Below are positions 51,211-62,560 of a stretch of DNA of 64,000 bases, piece after piece. Source of the stretch: Ailurus styani (lineage: Eukaryota; Chordata; Mammalia; Carnivora; Ailuridae); NCBI GenBank assembly GCA_002007465.1, contig LNAC01000163.1:1386896-1450895 (forward strand), given 5' to 3'. Made by a program: the position numbers and the translations under genes. Within the stretch, counting starts at the first letter, position 1. Each line of letters begins with the position of its first letter. The notes beneath the pieces were generated by a model, which did no database searches, was not told the origin of the DNA, and saw only the letters and a program-made list of their open reading frames with translations.

Positions 51211-51949
51211 TAACCTCAACGCAGATTGATGTTAAATATGGTGATTGACAACATCACAGCTAGGTGTGGGCTTCCAGGTCAAGATCAACAACCCATCACT
51301 CACTTGGGTAGCTCCCAGAATGGCTGTGTGATACTGCTCAGAAACCCATTCTCCTGACTAAAGGAGAGGACTTAAGTGAGGTCTTAAGTGAGCCACGGGA
51401 CTCATCACTTCTGTTTCTGTTGGCTCTATTTTCTAACGGCAGTTACTTTTGCATGTGACCATCTCATAGTTCTTTCCCTGAAAACTTGCTGAAATGGAAG
51501 TGCCATCAGGTTCCTGATTTCTTCCAGAACAATCAGTCAACCCTTTTCATTTACTTACTGCAATGAATGTCCGGCGGTCCAGATCCCTCCACAGTGATAA
51601 ACAGAGTAACAGTGAAAAATGACTAAGAATAACAGCCAGAGAAAACTGAAGCAGTGGCACTGAGCCCCATAATAATGCTCAACTACAGAGTTTATGAAAT
51701 GTGGAGCAATGAGGAACTCAATTTCACATTGACTAAAACTTAAGATCCAGCATGACGTTGCATTCTCTGCAGGGCAGGAGTAAAGCAATTCTTGGTTGCA
51801 CACTGAATTATTTTAGTGAAGTGGTACCATCTTCCTGATAGTGTCTGTTCAACCATGAGTTGACTCTTGTGACGGTACTTCTCTTATGTAACATTTCTAT
51901 ATGTACCCCTGCATCTCGCTCTCAGAATAAGTACATGCAGTGGAGAAGG

Positions 51950-52090
51950 CAGTTATAATTCCTATCACCATTTTACAGATGAGGACACTGAGGCTGGGAC
52001 AGGAATGGCTCCTGTAAGGGCTCACAGCTAATCTGGGCAGAGCAGGGATTGGAACCTGGTCTACTGAATTCTTATGCTCTCTCCACTACC
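51950..52090 (-). mobile_element. MIR fragment
   Basis: 'cattttacagatgaggacac tgaggctgg' and 'gagcagggattggaacctgg': antisense MIR. Confidence 0.85.
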
Positions 52091-52489
52091 CTTCATTATC
52101 TCCTAATAAAACACAGAGAGGAATAGAGGAATACACTTACTAAAAGTTTCCACTTTTAGTGAACCCAAATGACAATCATCTGGGGTAAGACAGCGAGGAC
52201 TCCAGAAGCATGGAGCCAGTGAGGTCTGTCATTGCGATCCTTGAGCCTGTGATGGAAGGTCTGTGGTCAGTCCTCAGGGAGTGTGCTGAACTGGAGGAGC
52301 CAAAGTTAATGCTGAGAAAGTGCTTAGAATAGTGAGTGGCACACTGTCAGTGGTACCAAGGAATGCTCATTAAATGACATATCTATATGTAAGGACCCAG
52401 GCTGCCAACTGTTCGTTCTTTAAGACTTCATCTCCACCAGCAGGGGAATAGTACTGAAACTAGTAAGGATAATAATGATGGGACAGTGA

Positions 52490-52640
52490 TTTATCATATT
52501 GGCTAATACAGCTTTAATCCTCATACAGTTGTACAAAATGTATTATTATCTCTATTTTACAGATGGGAAAACTGATGTTAAACAAGTTGTTTGAGGCCTT
52601 ACTGCTACTAAGCAGGTAGTTCAGAGCTGATGTTGGATTG
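52490..52640 (-). mobile_element. MIR fragment
   Basis: 'ctctattttacagatgggaa' and 'ctaagcaggtagttcagagc': antisense MIR. Confidence 0.75.
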
Positions 52641-53739
52641 TTCTATTTTGAAATTTTTCCACCCTATCGTGCTTCTTTCAGATCTAATTCATTCAATCAG
52701 TTGGGATAATAATTCATTTGTTATATATTGTAGCCTACAAAACTTCCCTTTTCCTTTAGACTGGCTAGATCTTGGGTAAGGTACCCCATAGCTGTCATGC
52801 CAGTTTCAACATGGTTGCCTTTAGAGTGATATTTTGGCTGAACTTAAAACACAGAGAAGGTGCTAGCATTTTTTACGTGTTTGCCCCTTTCATTTTGATT
52901 TAGTGGACGGGGGTTCCCCCTAGTCCTGTGAACTGCACTGCTCTTGAGTCAAGTTGATTTCTCATGCATTTGGAGTAACTGATGTGCTCCTAAAGGAAGA
53001 AGGAATATGGGGTGGGGGGACACATGAGATTCATGTTTAACAAAAAGGACAAATCCAGTTTAAGCAAAGAGGAAAGAGTGAGACAGCGGAAGGACCTTTG
53101 CTGCTCTCAAAACATGCAGAAGGCTTCTCTGGGCACATTACAGCCATTCCCCACGTGGTCCACAGGACAGCCACCAGGCTCCAGTTGGAAAAAGATGAAG
53201 ACAAGTCATAAGATGATGGATTCCAAGTAATAGGGCAACCAAGGCCATATTTGAAAAAAGGCCGGCTTCTTGAAAAAACGCCCCGAATTCAGCATTGTGT
53301 ATATTCCTCAGGAATACGTTACCGCCTATCAGTGATCACGTGAAAAATTCTGTGCGACATCTGGGTGGTCTCTTACGAAGACCTTGAACCCCGTGTCTCG
53401 AAAAAGGTCAGTGACCACTGTACTGGAAGGATGTCAATCCTGGCAGAATTTAGGAGATAAGTATAAGATCAACGCTTTGGTGTATTACCTCTTTACCGAC
53501 CTTCCACTAGGCCCGCGAGTCGGCATCAAGGGCTTGGGACTGCAGTTCGCTCAGTCCTTCCACGCATACTGATGAAGCACTTACTGCCCGTCGGCACGGT
53601 ACTGGGGATACTGCCCCTTTGGCGTTTACTAAGGAAAAGTGAGGAAGTGAGAAGATAAAATATTAGCAGGGGAACTAGGGAGAAAACACCAGCGGCCAAG
53701 AGGCCAAGAAGCCAAGAAAAGGAAAGAGGGCGGAGCAGC

Positions 53740-53993
53740 CTGTCAGCCTGTCCCCCCCTGGGCGTCCATTCCCCCAACCCCCACCCGCTCCGCCGTCTCC
53801 TACCTTCTCCCCCTTCTCGCCCCGCCCGGCCCCCGCCTCGCCGCGCCCTGCTGCTTCCGTCCCATCTGGTGGGGGCGGGGGGAGGTGTCCTCGAGCCCTC
53901 CAAGCCTGCCCCGTTCCCCGTCCTCCCGCCTCTGGCCGCGCAACGTGCAACGGTCGGGCTTGGAGCCCCTTGCGAGCGGTGCCCGCGGCCACA
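53740..53993 (+). promoter_or_regulatory. PPP3R2: CpG-rich promoter/5' leader region of PPP3R2
   Basis: About 250 bases immediately upstream of the PPP3R2 ATG are strongly GC-rich and dense in CpG, in sharp contrast to the AT-rich intron on either side. A GC box 'gggggcgggg' is at 53871-53880 and an inverted one (ccccgccc) near 53819. No TATA box is evident. This is inferred to be the TATA-less promoter and/or 5' leader; the transcription start cannot be placed from sequence alone. CpG density continues into the first part of the coding region. Confidence 0.65.
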
Positions 53994-54506
53994 ATGGGAA
54001 ACGAAGCCAGTTACCCGGAGGAGATGTGCTCGCACTTCAACTCCAATGAAATTAAAAGGCTGGGCAAGAGGTTTAAGAAGCTGGACTTGGACCGTTCGGG
54101 CGCCCTGAGCGTGGAGGAGTTCATGTCCCTGCCAGAGCTGCAGCAGAACCCGTTGGTGCAGCGAGTGATCGACATCTTCGACACCGATGGCAGCGGAGAA
54201 GTGGACTTCAAGGAGTTCATCCTGGGGGCCTCCCAGTTCAGCGTCAGGGGGGACGAGGAGCAGAAGCTGAGGTTTGCCTTCAGCGTCTACGACGTTGATA
54301 AAGACGGCTACATTTCCAACGGGGAGCTCTTCCAGGTGCTGAAGCTGATGGTGGGCAACAGCCTAAGGGACTGGCAGTTACAGCAGCTCGTGGACAAAAC
54401 CATCATCTTCCTGGACCGAGATGGAGACGGGAAAATATCCTTCGAGGAGTTCAGTGCTGTGGTCGGAGGCCTGGAGGTCCACAAGAGGTTGGTGGTGATC
54501 GCGTGA
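53994..54506 (+). CDS. PPP3R2: Calcineurin B regulatory subunit, testis-type isoform; intronless nested gene
   Basis: Encodes the Ca2+-binding regulatory subunit of protein phosphatase 2B (calcineurin), which binds the catalytic A subunit and activates it when calcium rises. The product has 170 residues, the usual family length. Four canonical EF-hand loops are visible at residues 31-42, 63-74, 100-111 and 141-152, each starting with Asp and ending with Glu. MGNEAS gives a Gly2 N-myristoylation signal. I chose the ATG at 53994 because it begins the conserved N terminus and has a strong context (ccacaATGg); the open frame continues a few codons upstream without another ATG. There is no intron, unlike the multi-exon paralogue PPP3R1, so this is the old retrogene known to lie inside GRIN3A. 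Residues that differ from the ubiquitous isoform (RDWQLQ, C-terminal HKRLVVIA) fit the PPP3R2 lineage. It lies in sense orientation in the GRIN3A intron, 15.96 kb after the last visible exon. All EF-hand ligands look intact, so it is probably functional rather than a pseudogene. PPP3R2 is testis-specific and supports sperm motility in mammals studied (family knowledge). Confidence 0.95.
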   Translation: MGNEASYPEEMCSHFNSNEIKRLGKRFKKLDLDRSGALSVEEFMSLPELQQNPLVQRVIDIFDTDGSGEVDFKEFILGASQFSVRGDEEQKLRFAFSVYDVDKDGYISNGELFQVLKLMVGNSLRDWQLQQLVDKTIIFLDRDGDGKISFEEFSAVVGGLEVHKRLVVIA

Positions 54507-55020
54507 GCTTTTGAGAGCACCACCCACCGACTCTTAGTTCCCTTTCTCTCCCTTTTAAGACCAGCTCAGGGCAGCCCAGCAGCTGTCTCTCGGATTTATT
54601 TGGAAGCGTTTCTTTGTGAAGACACGTTTTCTAACACGAACCTCATGACCAACTCGGTGTTGTGAATTCTTTTTCTCTCAATGATTTAGGGTAACACCCG
54701 GACTGGGGGAGACCAAGATGAAGGAGCAGGGTGGGGAAAGAAAATCAAAAGGCCTTTCTAAACATCTTTTCTTTTGTTTTGATTCAGAATCCAAACTATA
54801 AAGTGTCAAGAACTTTAAAAATCTCAAAATAAGAAAATATACATATCTTTGCCTTTACTTCTCTAAGTTTTATAGATGGGAGGAAATTGCACAATGTAAA
54901 TCAGGTGTTAGGTGAACTGTTTTCATTTACTTCTATCCAGGTTCTCTTGGCAGATTGTTAACTTCCTGTTGCGGCAACAGCAACGGATGTATTTCTCTTA
55001 GCTGAGCACCATTTTTTGTT
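54507..55020 (+). other. PPP3R2: Probable proximal 3' UTR of PPP3R2
   Basis: This is the sequence after the TGA at 54504-54506 and before the first SINE of a pair. No canonical AATAAA was seen here; an AATAAG occurs near 54826. The first plausible AATAAA outside a SINE is at 57040-57045. If the human-like transcript of roughly 3 kb is conserved, the 3' UTR could extend that far through three or four SINE insertions. That extent is inference only. Confidence 0.4.
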
Positions 55021-55214
55021 GTTTTTTTTTTTAAGATTTTATTTATTTGACACAGAGAGAGATCACAAGTAGGCAGAGAGGCAGGCACAGAGAGTGGAGG
55101 AAGCAGGCTCCCCGCTGAGCAGGGAGCCCGATTTGGGCCTCTTATCCCAGGACCCTGAGATCATGACCTGAGCCAAAGGCAGAGGCTTTAACCCACTGAG
55201 CCACCCAGGCGCCC
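55021..55214 (-). mobile_element. CAN-SINE, first of two at one target, downstream of PPP3R2
   Basis: Antisense; flanked by agctgagcacc at 55000-55010 and 55215-55225. Possibly within the PPP3R2 3' UTR. Confidence 0.95.
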
Positions 55215-55225
55215 AGCTGAGCACC

Positions 55226-55438
55226 TTTTTTTTTTTTTAATTTTTTTTTTTATTTATTCATTTGACACAGAGAGAGAGATTACAAGTAGGCAGAGAGGCA
55301 GGCAGAGAGAGAGGAGAGAGGAGGAAGCAGGCTCCCTGCCGAGCAGAGAGCCCGATGCGGGCCTCGATCCCAGAACCCTGGGATCATGACCTGAGCCGAA
55401 GGCAGCGGCTTTAACCCACTGAGCCACCCAGGCGCCCG
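55226..55438 (-). mobile_element. CAN-SINE, second of two at one target
   Basis: Antisense, slightly different subfamily; flanked by agctgagcacc at 55215-55225 and 55439-55449, so the target word occurs three times. Confidence 0.95.
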
Positions 55439-56116
55439 AGCTGAGCACCTTTTAATCAGCTCTCTCCGGGCAGTGAAAGCCCGCCTTTCCCTTTCCTAGG
55501 CTGTAGCCCCTCCCCATCTTGTGTCTAGACATCCCTGAACCCATGTGGAGGGCTCCTCCTGTGCCATCGTTCCAGCTCCTGGCCAAGAAGTGGTCTCAGG
55601 GCTCTTATAAGAAATGCTAAGCCTGGACTAAGTGCCCAGCCCTATTCTCAGTCTCAGTGGCAGTTTTTCAGGGTGGGCCAGCCATCCCAATTGGAAGTTC
55701 AGTTAAGATTGCTTCCAGCCAAACAGGGCAGGGACTTTCCCAGAAAGCTCTTACCTCCAAAACTCAGCCCCACCAGACCCCCAGTTAGAGGGAAAGGAAC
55801 AGATTCAGAACTGTCCTTCCCACAGGACAGAGGCAGATACATTCAAAAGATGCAGTGATGGGCAAATACGTCTCTGCAGCAGGGGGAAATGCTGTCTGTA
55901 CTAGCTAAACTCAGTTTTAAACATCAGACCTAGGGCCTGGCAGGGAAGCCAAGAGCTCTTTCATCCCAGGAAGGCTTTTCTCTAATGGAACATTCAGCGC
56001 AGAGTTCCTCACTTGCTGACACACCTGCAGCCAAGGTGTGCACTGGAGCTTAGTCAAACTGGGCAAGGGCAACCTGTGTTCAGGGATGTCATGTCGTTAG
56101 ATTGAAATTGGCCAGG

Positions 56117-56310
56117 GGAGGGACACCTGAGTGGCTCAATCAGTCAAGCACCTGCCTTTAGCTCAGGTCATGATCCTAGTGTCCGGAGATCAAGTCCTGC
56201 ATCAGGCTCCCTACTCAGAGGGGAGCCTGTTTCTCCCTCTGCCTGCCACTCCCCCTGCTTGTGCATGCTCTCTCTGACAAATAAAATCTTAAAAAAAGTA
56301 AAAGAAAAAA
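56117..56310 (+). mobile_element. CAN-SINE (older)
   Basis: Decayed head 'ggacacctgagtggctcaat'; 'gaaattggccagg' before and 'aaattggccatg' after look like its target duplication. Confidence 0.92.
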
Positions 56311-56760
56311 ATTGGCCATGATGGAACTAGTACACCATGGAAAGGAGCAAAAACTTTTCTTGTTGTTTTGTTTGGAGAACTCGTGTACCAGTAGGTATAC
56401 CACTGCCTGTATCCAGATGTTACCAGCTCTCCGAGGCCCCCACTTACTGTCAGTTCTTAGAAAACCTATTGTCCTCGGTTCCAGAATTTGCCACTTAACA
56501 CCAGTCCTCTTCCTTACGCAGACCACTCCCCACAGACAGACTGAAGGCTCCCAACAGGACAATGAAACCTATTTTCCCTACACAGGACAAAACTCAGGTG
56601 ATTTTTCTCAGGATGAGGAAAATCTGTTTGAAAGATACTATTATCCTTCTATTTTGAAGAAGCCAGTCGTTAATCTTGAAAAGACAAAAGTAGGAAAAAT
56701 AAGTCCACAAATTTCATTACTATCAGAGCACCATCTACCATGCCTCCCTACCATACTTTT

Positions 56761-56948
56761 TTTTTTTTTAAGATTTTATTTATCAGAGAGAGAGCGAGTG
56801 AGAGAGGGCATGAGAGGGGAGAAGGTCAGAGGGAAAAGCAGACTCCCTGTTGATCTGGGAGCCCGATGCAGGACTCGATCCCAGGACTCCGGGATCACGA
56901 CCTGAGCCGAAGGCAGTCGCCCAACCAACTGAGCCACCCAGGCGCCCC
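56761..56948 (-). mobile_element. CAN-SINE
   Basis: Antisense, ends 'gagccacccaggcgccccc'; duplication ccatacttttt on both sides. It terminates an open frame that runs in from 56312. Confidence 0.94.
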
Positions 56949-57094
56949 CATACTTTTTATTCAGTAGGTTATTTAGGAACCACAAAAATAGGAATCTCCG
57001 TCCCTTTAATTCCTGTGCAGTCCTAAAAAATATATTAATAATAAATGGTCCCAACCCTGTAGTGATGAGTCATAGCCCCATTGCAGGATAACAT

Positions 57095-57274
57095 CGTTGA
57101 AAGATTCAGACACACCTGGGTTTAGAGTCATTTAGAACTGGATTCTTATGATGATCATTTATTAGCTGTGTGAGCATGAGCAAGTTACTTAGCCTCTCAC
57201 TATCAGTTCTCCTAATTAAAACAAGGATCCTTTGTACGGTTATTTTGAGAATTCAAAAGTTTAAGACATGTAAG
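57095..57274 (+). mobile_element. MIR fragment
   Basis: 'gctgtgtgagcatgagcaag ttacttagcctctc' fits sense MIR. Confidence 0.7.
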
Positions 57275-57369
57275 GGTGGCTGTCAGTTTTGGTTGGTAGA
57301 ACATGCAACTCTTAATCTCCGGGTTGTGACTTTGAGCCCCATGTTGGCATAGAGCCTACTAAAAAAAGA
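57275..57369 (+). mobile_element. Short decayed CAN-SINE
   Basis: 'tagaacatgcaactcttaat' and 'gagccccatgttggcataga' then A-tail: a short SINE missing a clear head. Confidence 0.65.
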
Positions 57370-57643
57370 CCAGGGCCTAGAGCACAGTGGGTTCATTCTA
57401 ATTCCGTTCCCTTCCCCCTTACTCCACTTCTATTAAATCAAGATACATAAGGGAAACAGGACACTTATTTCTTCCTTTTGAACCCTTTCTTAGTACTTAG
57501 CCGTGCCACTCTAAAATTAACTGGATGTTTGTGTAATCCTAATCCAGAAAAGAAACAATGGCTTACATAGTCCTCCCCACCCCCTCATTTGCAGAGGAGC
57601 AGTAGACTTCTCGACTAGAGAAAGTTTAAAAGGAAGACTCTCC

Positions 57644-57838
57644 GGCCACCTGGGTAGCTCAGTTGGTTAAGCGTCTGCCTTCTGCACAGGTCATGATCCT
57701 GGGATCCTGGGATCCTGGGATCGAGCCCTGCATTGGGCTCCTTGCTCAGCGGGGACCCTGCTTCTCCCTCTGCCTGCTGCTCCCCTGCTTGTGCATGCTC
57801 TCCCCGACAAAAATTTTTTTAAATCTTTAAAAAAAAGT
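57644..57838 (+). mobile_element. CAN-SINE
   Basis: Head 'ggccacctgggtagctcagt'; contains 'ctgggatc' tandemly repeated three times. Duplication aaaaggaagactct from 57628 and about 57839. Confidence 0.93.
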
Positions 57839-58485
57839 AAAAGGAAGACTCTTATCCTAGCCCAGCCTATTTGACTTTGTGGAGGAAACTGCATGAGGAA
57901 AGCGAGCATGTGTAGTACTAGCCAAGAAGGCCTCAGAGACATTTTTTATATACCCTGCAATGTACACATTAAAATACGGAAATTTAAAAATTACGACCAA
58001 GGGTTCAAAACATGTTAGATTACATGTTTAAATTTAACAAGAGGGAAAATATTTCAGCTTCTGGAATGGCTGGAATTAACAGGCTGATTGCTCGATCAGT
58101 CTACTTAACATAGTTAACCAGAGCTTTATGGCAATGACCTTGAATTGAGAGCCTGTTTCCAGTTTCAGCAACTGGAAAGTTCTGACTGTATAGATGTTTG
58201 GAAATAAAGATCACATTTACTTCCAAGTTAGAATGCTCTGATTTTTCTGTTAGTTGCCAGTTGCCAACAAATATAGTTCTGTGCAACTCCTTGGGTGATA
58301 ATGGTAGTTAACATTTATTGAACCACTGTTCCAGATACTGTTGAAGTTGTCATATCATTTAATCATAATAACGCTGTGAAGTAGGTCCCATCATTCAGTT
58401 TAATACATGATGCTATGGAGAGATCCAGAATCTTCTCCAAGATCTCCCAGCTGGTAAGTGGCAAAGCAAGAACTTGAACCAGGCT

Positions 58486-58639
58486 GCTGCTGCTGCTGCT
58501 GCTGCTTCTTCTTCTTCTTCTTCTTCTTTTCTTCTTCTTCTTCTTCTTCTTCCTTCTTCTTCTTTTCTTCTTCTTCTTCTTTTCTTCTTCTTCTTCTTTT
58601 CTTCTTCTTCTTCTTCTTCTTCTTCTTCTTCTTCCTTCT
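58486..58639. repeat. (CTG)n followed by long imperfect (CTT)n
   Basis: About six CTG units, then roughly 40 CTT units broken by occasional TT or CC. Read on the SINE strand it is a (AAG)n then (CAG)n 3' tail. The poly-Ser/Leu/Phe frames are meaningless. Confidence 0.95.
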
Positions 58640-58829
58640 TTTTTTTTAAGATTTATTCATTCATTTGAGCGAGAGTGCATGCCAGTGTGGGGGGAGGGGC
58701 AGAGGGAATCTTCAAGCAGATCTCACCAAGTGCAGAGCCTGTGGGGCTTGATCCCACCACCCAGGTGATCACAACTGGAGCCAAAACCAGAAATCACATG
58801 GTTAACCAACTAAGCCACTCAGGCGCCCC
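58486..58829 (-). mobile_element. CAN-SINE with a hugely expanded triplet tail
   Basis: SINE body 58640-58829, antisense, ends 'gccactcaggcgccc'. The duplication tgaaccaggct at 58475-58485 and 58830-58840 encloses also 58486-58639, so the (CTG)/(CTT) tract belongs to the insertion as its expanded 3' tail. Host is a MIR. Confidence 0.9.
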
Positions 58830-60703
58830 TGAACCAGGCTTTCTGACCCCAAATGTTGAACTCACTGCATTACCTCTTACTTTTATGGTTCTTATATTTA
58901 CCTGCTTCAAAATATTTCTGATGGTCTTATTAATATAATCAAATCAAACCTCAGTTTTCACAAAAGGGGTGAATTACATGTCAAGGACCAAGCAGCCCCC
59001 CTCTTTGGTTTCACATATTGCAAAAAAAAAAAAAAGTTAAGCAACGCAATCTTAAGTCATCTCCCACCTTCGTCTCATTTTGAAAAATAAGTGACATTAT
59101 TTAGATTAAACTGATAATAGCAACCAATACAAGTCTAAGCTGTAGAGATCAGTAACAATATGTTGTTATGAATCCAGTATTAATGGATTGTATCTGCTCT
59201 CTACCATATGTTGCAGTCCCAAACCACTAGACACCCTTTTTTTGAAACATGGCTTTAGCATTGTTGGTTTATCCTCTAAGTCTATTATGCTTTAGAGGCA
59301 TTCTCTGGGAAGTTTTTTTGTTTAGTTACAAACTCTGTTCTTCACTTATGCTTTTGATTCTCTTTGTTAGCATGTAGGAGGTCATTGATCTGGCTACTGT
59401 GTTTTATCTGTTGCCTTGAAAAGGGAAAGGCTTGGGTGTTTTGAAAGACAAGGTGGCACTGTAATAGGCCACTAGACTGAGAATCAGAACTGGACCCCTC
59501 TCCTTTCATAGTGGCTACTGTAGCTCTCCCAAAGGCTGGTGACTGTGTGAATAGCAGCAAATCATGTGTCAGCTGTAAAGGCATGAGCTGATTCACAATG
59601 AAAAACCACCACACTGAAGGGACACTAGCAGCACGACAGCTGTGGACATCAAAGCATACAGTCTGACAGCTCGTAGGCTTAATCTGACCCACGAGTACAT
59701 TTTTCGTTATTAGTTTTACATGATGTTTGTCCCCACAATTTTCTGATTTGCCAATATTTTTAAAATCTGAAGATCTTAAAATCAAAATGAGCATAAAGGA
59801 GTGCATGCCATCCCACGATGAGCGTGCCCTTTTATTGGCCAAGGTACCTGTGAAGCATGTGGCTAAAATGGAAAGTCTCAACAAAGACAAAATAACATGC
59901 TCCACTCTTTAGTACAAAAGCTCAAGATGGACCAAAATGTTCCTTATTTTTCAAAAATAAAGCAACTAGTCATAAAACACTTATCCCAACAGCCAATATT
60001 TGGTTGCTAAAGCAATAGGTGGGTTTACAAAGTAGTCAAAAGAAACATAGCCATATAAAATTTCAAACTCCCATAAAATAAAATCCAAGAAAAGCTAACG
60101 GTAAAACCTGAAGTTAGAGAAACATAAATAACATGTAGGAAAGAGGTTAATAGCTTTTTTTCAATAAAAAGCCTCACCTTATCTGAAATGCATAATTGGT
60201 AAAGGATATAAATGTAGGATTTATACAAAAGGGGGTGGGAAAAACAAACGTCTGAAAATAGCCTCACTAAGTAAATACAAATCAGAATGTTTAAAACAGG
60301 AAGAGGTGATTACATATAAAAACAGGCTTGGCAAGGCCATGCGCATGCTGTGCATTGGGGCAACACCAGCAGCAGTGTTCACACTTTGTGAAACCTGCTT
60401 CACGCACTGCGAGGCCTCAAAACAGTTGCATCATCTGACCTGTTAATCCCACCCACTGCACATATATCTCTCAGGGAATCAAAATCAATCTTTTAAATGC
60501 TATACACAAAAGACTTTTTTGTTGCAGGAACAGTTATCATATATATACAATAAACAATATTAAAATTAAACACCTGACAGTTTGAGATTAGTTAGGGCAA
60601 TTATGGTCAATAATAGGTGATAATATAAGGCCATTGAAATTAAAAAAGTCACTGTAAACGCACACGTTTTTAGAAAATAGTGTTTTTTAAAAAACATAAT
60701 TGT

Positions 60704-60904
60704 TGGGGTGCCTGGGTGGCTCAGTGGGTTAAAGCCTCTGCCTTCAGCTCAGGTCATGATCTCAGGGTCCTGGGATTGAGCCCCGCATCGGTCTCCCTGC
60801 TCAGCAGGGAGCCTTCTTCCTCTTCTCTCTCTGCCTGCCTCTCTGCCTACCTGTAATCTCTCTCTCTCTCTGTCAAATAAATAAAATAAAATCTTTTAAA
60901 AAAA
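60704..60904 (+). mobile_element. CAN-SINE (young)
   Basis: Head 'ggggtgcctgggtggctcag', mustelid-type body, tail 'aaataaaataaaatctttt'. 'ataattgtt' and 'ataattgtta' flank it. Confidence 0.94.
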
Positions 60905-61008
60905 TAATAATTGTTATATGTTATGTTTACATAACTCTGGAAAATACATATGCATATGGTTCATATGCAGTTCAGGAGAGAAAAAGGAAGAACTGAAAGT
61001 ATTTGGTA

Positions 61009-61115
61009 GGGACACCTGGCTGACTCAGTTAAAGCCTGTGACTCTTGATCTCAAGTTTGTGAGTTTGAGCCCCACGTTGGATGTAGACACTTAAAAATAA
61101 AACATTTTTTATAAA
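61009..61115 (+). mobile_element. Short CAN-SINE
   Basis: 'gggacacctggctgactcag ...' with 'gagccccacgttggatgtag' and A-rich tail; duplication gaaagtatttg at 60995-61005 and 61116-61126. Confidence 0.92.
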
Positions 61116-62205
61116 GAAAGTATTTGTATAGGAAAGGATTATGATTAATCATCTCTAAGTTTTGGAAATATTTTTCTGAGTTGCCTTAATAATAAATTAA
61201 GATTTCCAAAAGACCACACAATGGAACTAACGTAGCAAATTGAGCACCAGGTCTAAGGCTAAACAATAGTTGCCAAAGCCTAGAAGGAGCAGGGGTTTCC
61301 GGAATACGAGGAACAGAGAGGGAGCGTTTCCTCAGGAGCATGGGCAGGAAATGTTGATGGAGCCATTAAGCAGGTTCCAGATTAGAGAAGAGAGAGGTGC
61401 CCCGGCCCCCAGGGCCTGGGAAGTGATGGGACGTTCCCACAGACATTGATAGCTGTCCATCTAGGTTATTTGGCTCATCCAAATATGTGAGCACTCTTAA
61501 CTTCGCTTATGCATTGTCCTGCTGGATTTTGCAAATCATCTCTTCTTTTGTTTCTTTTGTTAAATGTAATATTTTAGTCTGCCTTCATTGATGAGAAAAT
61601 TCTAGATCCTCTGCGTGAACATCTTCTTTCTCCCTTTTCATGATTATTGTTAATTTTTTTAGAAATTCCAAATGATCACACCTTACACCCTTACCCTACT
61701 CTCTAGCCTGGCAAACTCTAGCCCCTGGGAGCTGTCCTTGGTGCCTCCGAGCCCACACCTCATGCAGGTCTCCACCTTCTGTCCCTCCCCCTCAAAGGAT
61801 CATATGTATAGACACAACAGTGAATCTGCCAGATTTATGGAGCTGCTACTCTTCTGGTCAAAATAGGGAGTGGCGAAAAAGGAAAAAAAAAAAGTGTATA
61901 AATCAGGTTTTCTAAATTAGAAACAGCAGTTGCTTTTTACACATCCTGTTTCTAAGTATCTAGGAGTCATCCATATTTCAGAAGCTCCATAGCCTTTTTT
62001 TCTTTACCTCTCACTAAAACCATTATTCCTCCCCTACTCCTGTTACTAAAAGAAAAGAAAATTCATTTGAACACCAGGATTGGGCTTTACAGACACAGGA
62101 GATAATGCAAAGTTTTACGCATCAGATCAGTAAAGTATAAAATGATTTCCTCTGGTTGTTGTAGTTATTTTGCTCTGGGGGAAACCTACTTTAATAGGTA
62201 CTGGA

Positions 62206-62386
62206 GGGGCGCCTGGGTGGCTCAGTCATTAGGCATCTGCCTTCGGCTCGGGTCATGATCTAGGGGTCCTGGGATCCAGCCCCACCTCAGGCTCCCTGCT
62301 CTGCGGGAAAGCCTGCTTCTCCCTCTCCCACTCCCCCTGCTGTTGTCCCCTCTTTCACTTCATCTCTCTCTGTCAAGTGAATAAAT
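62206..62386 (+). mobile_element. CAN-SINE
   Basis: Head 'ggggcgcctgggtggctcag'; duplication aataggtactgga at 62193-62205 and 62387-62399, perfect. Confidence 0.96.
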
Positions 62387-62439
62387 AATAGGTACTGGAA
62401 ATCTTGAGATTAATTGTAACTAAGTTTCTTGTCAGATGT

Positions 62440-62560
62440 ATAATTTATTTAATAAGCATTTATTGAACACCTACTATACACCAAGCTTTTGCAGGCATGC
62501 AAAGAAAGGCAAAGCCTCACAGTGTCAAAGCAATCTTCCTAGAACAGACTGACACATTCA
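62440..62560 (-). mobile_element. L2 or MIR-like fragment, weak
   Basis: 'aagcatttattgaacaccta ctatacaccaagc' is a common antisense L2/MIR start; little follows. Confidence 0.4.

Larger units (their letters stand above)
58300..58880 (-). mobile_element. MIR split by the SINE with triplet tail
   Basis: 'atatcatttaatcataataa' and 'cagctggtaagtggcaaagc aagaacttgaacc' before, 'ttgaactcactgcattacct' after: antisense MIR. Confidence 0.8.

Noticed and set aside
53970..53993. Upstream extension of PPP3R2 beginning at a TTG
   Set aside because: The conserved myristoylated N terminus starts at the ATG at 53994, which has strong context. The extension has no ATG.
53526..54035. 169-codon minus-strand frame opposite the PPP3R2 promoter
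   Set aside because: It lies in GC-rich sequence with few stop codons, is Arg/Gly/Pro low complexity, and overlaps the true gene antisense. No family resemblance.
58458..58668. Poly-Phe/Ser/Leu frames
   Set aside because: Direct translation of the CTT repeat.
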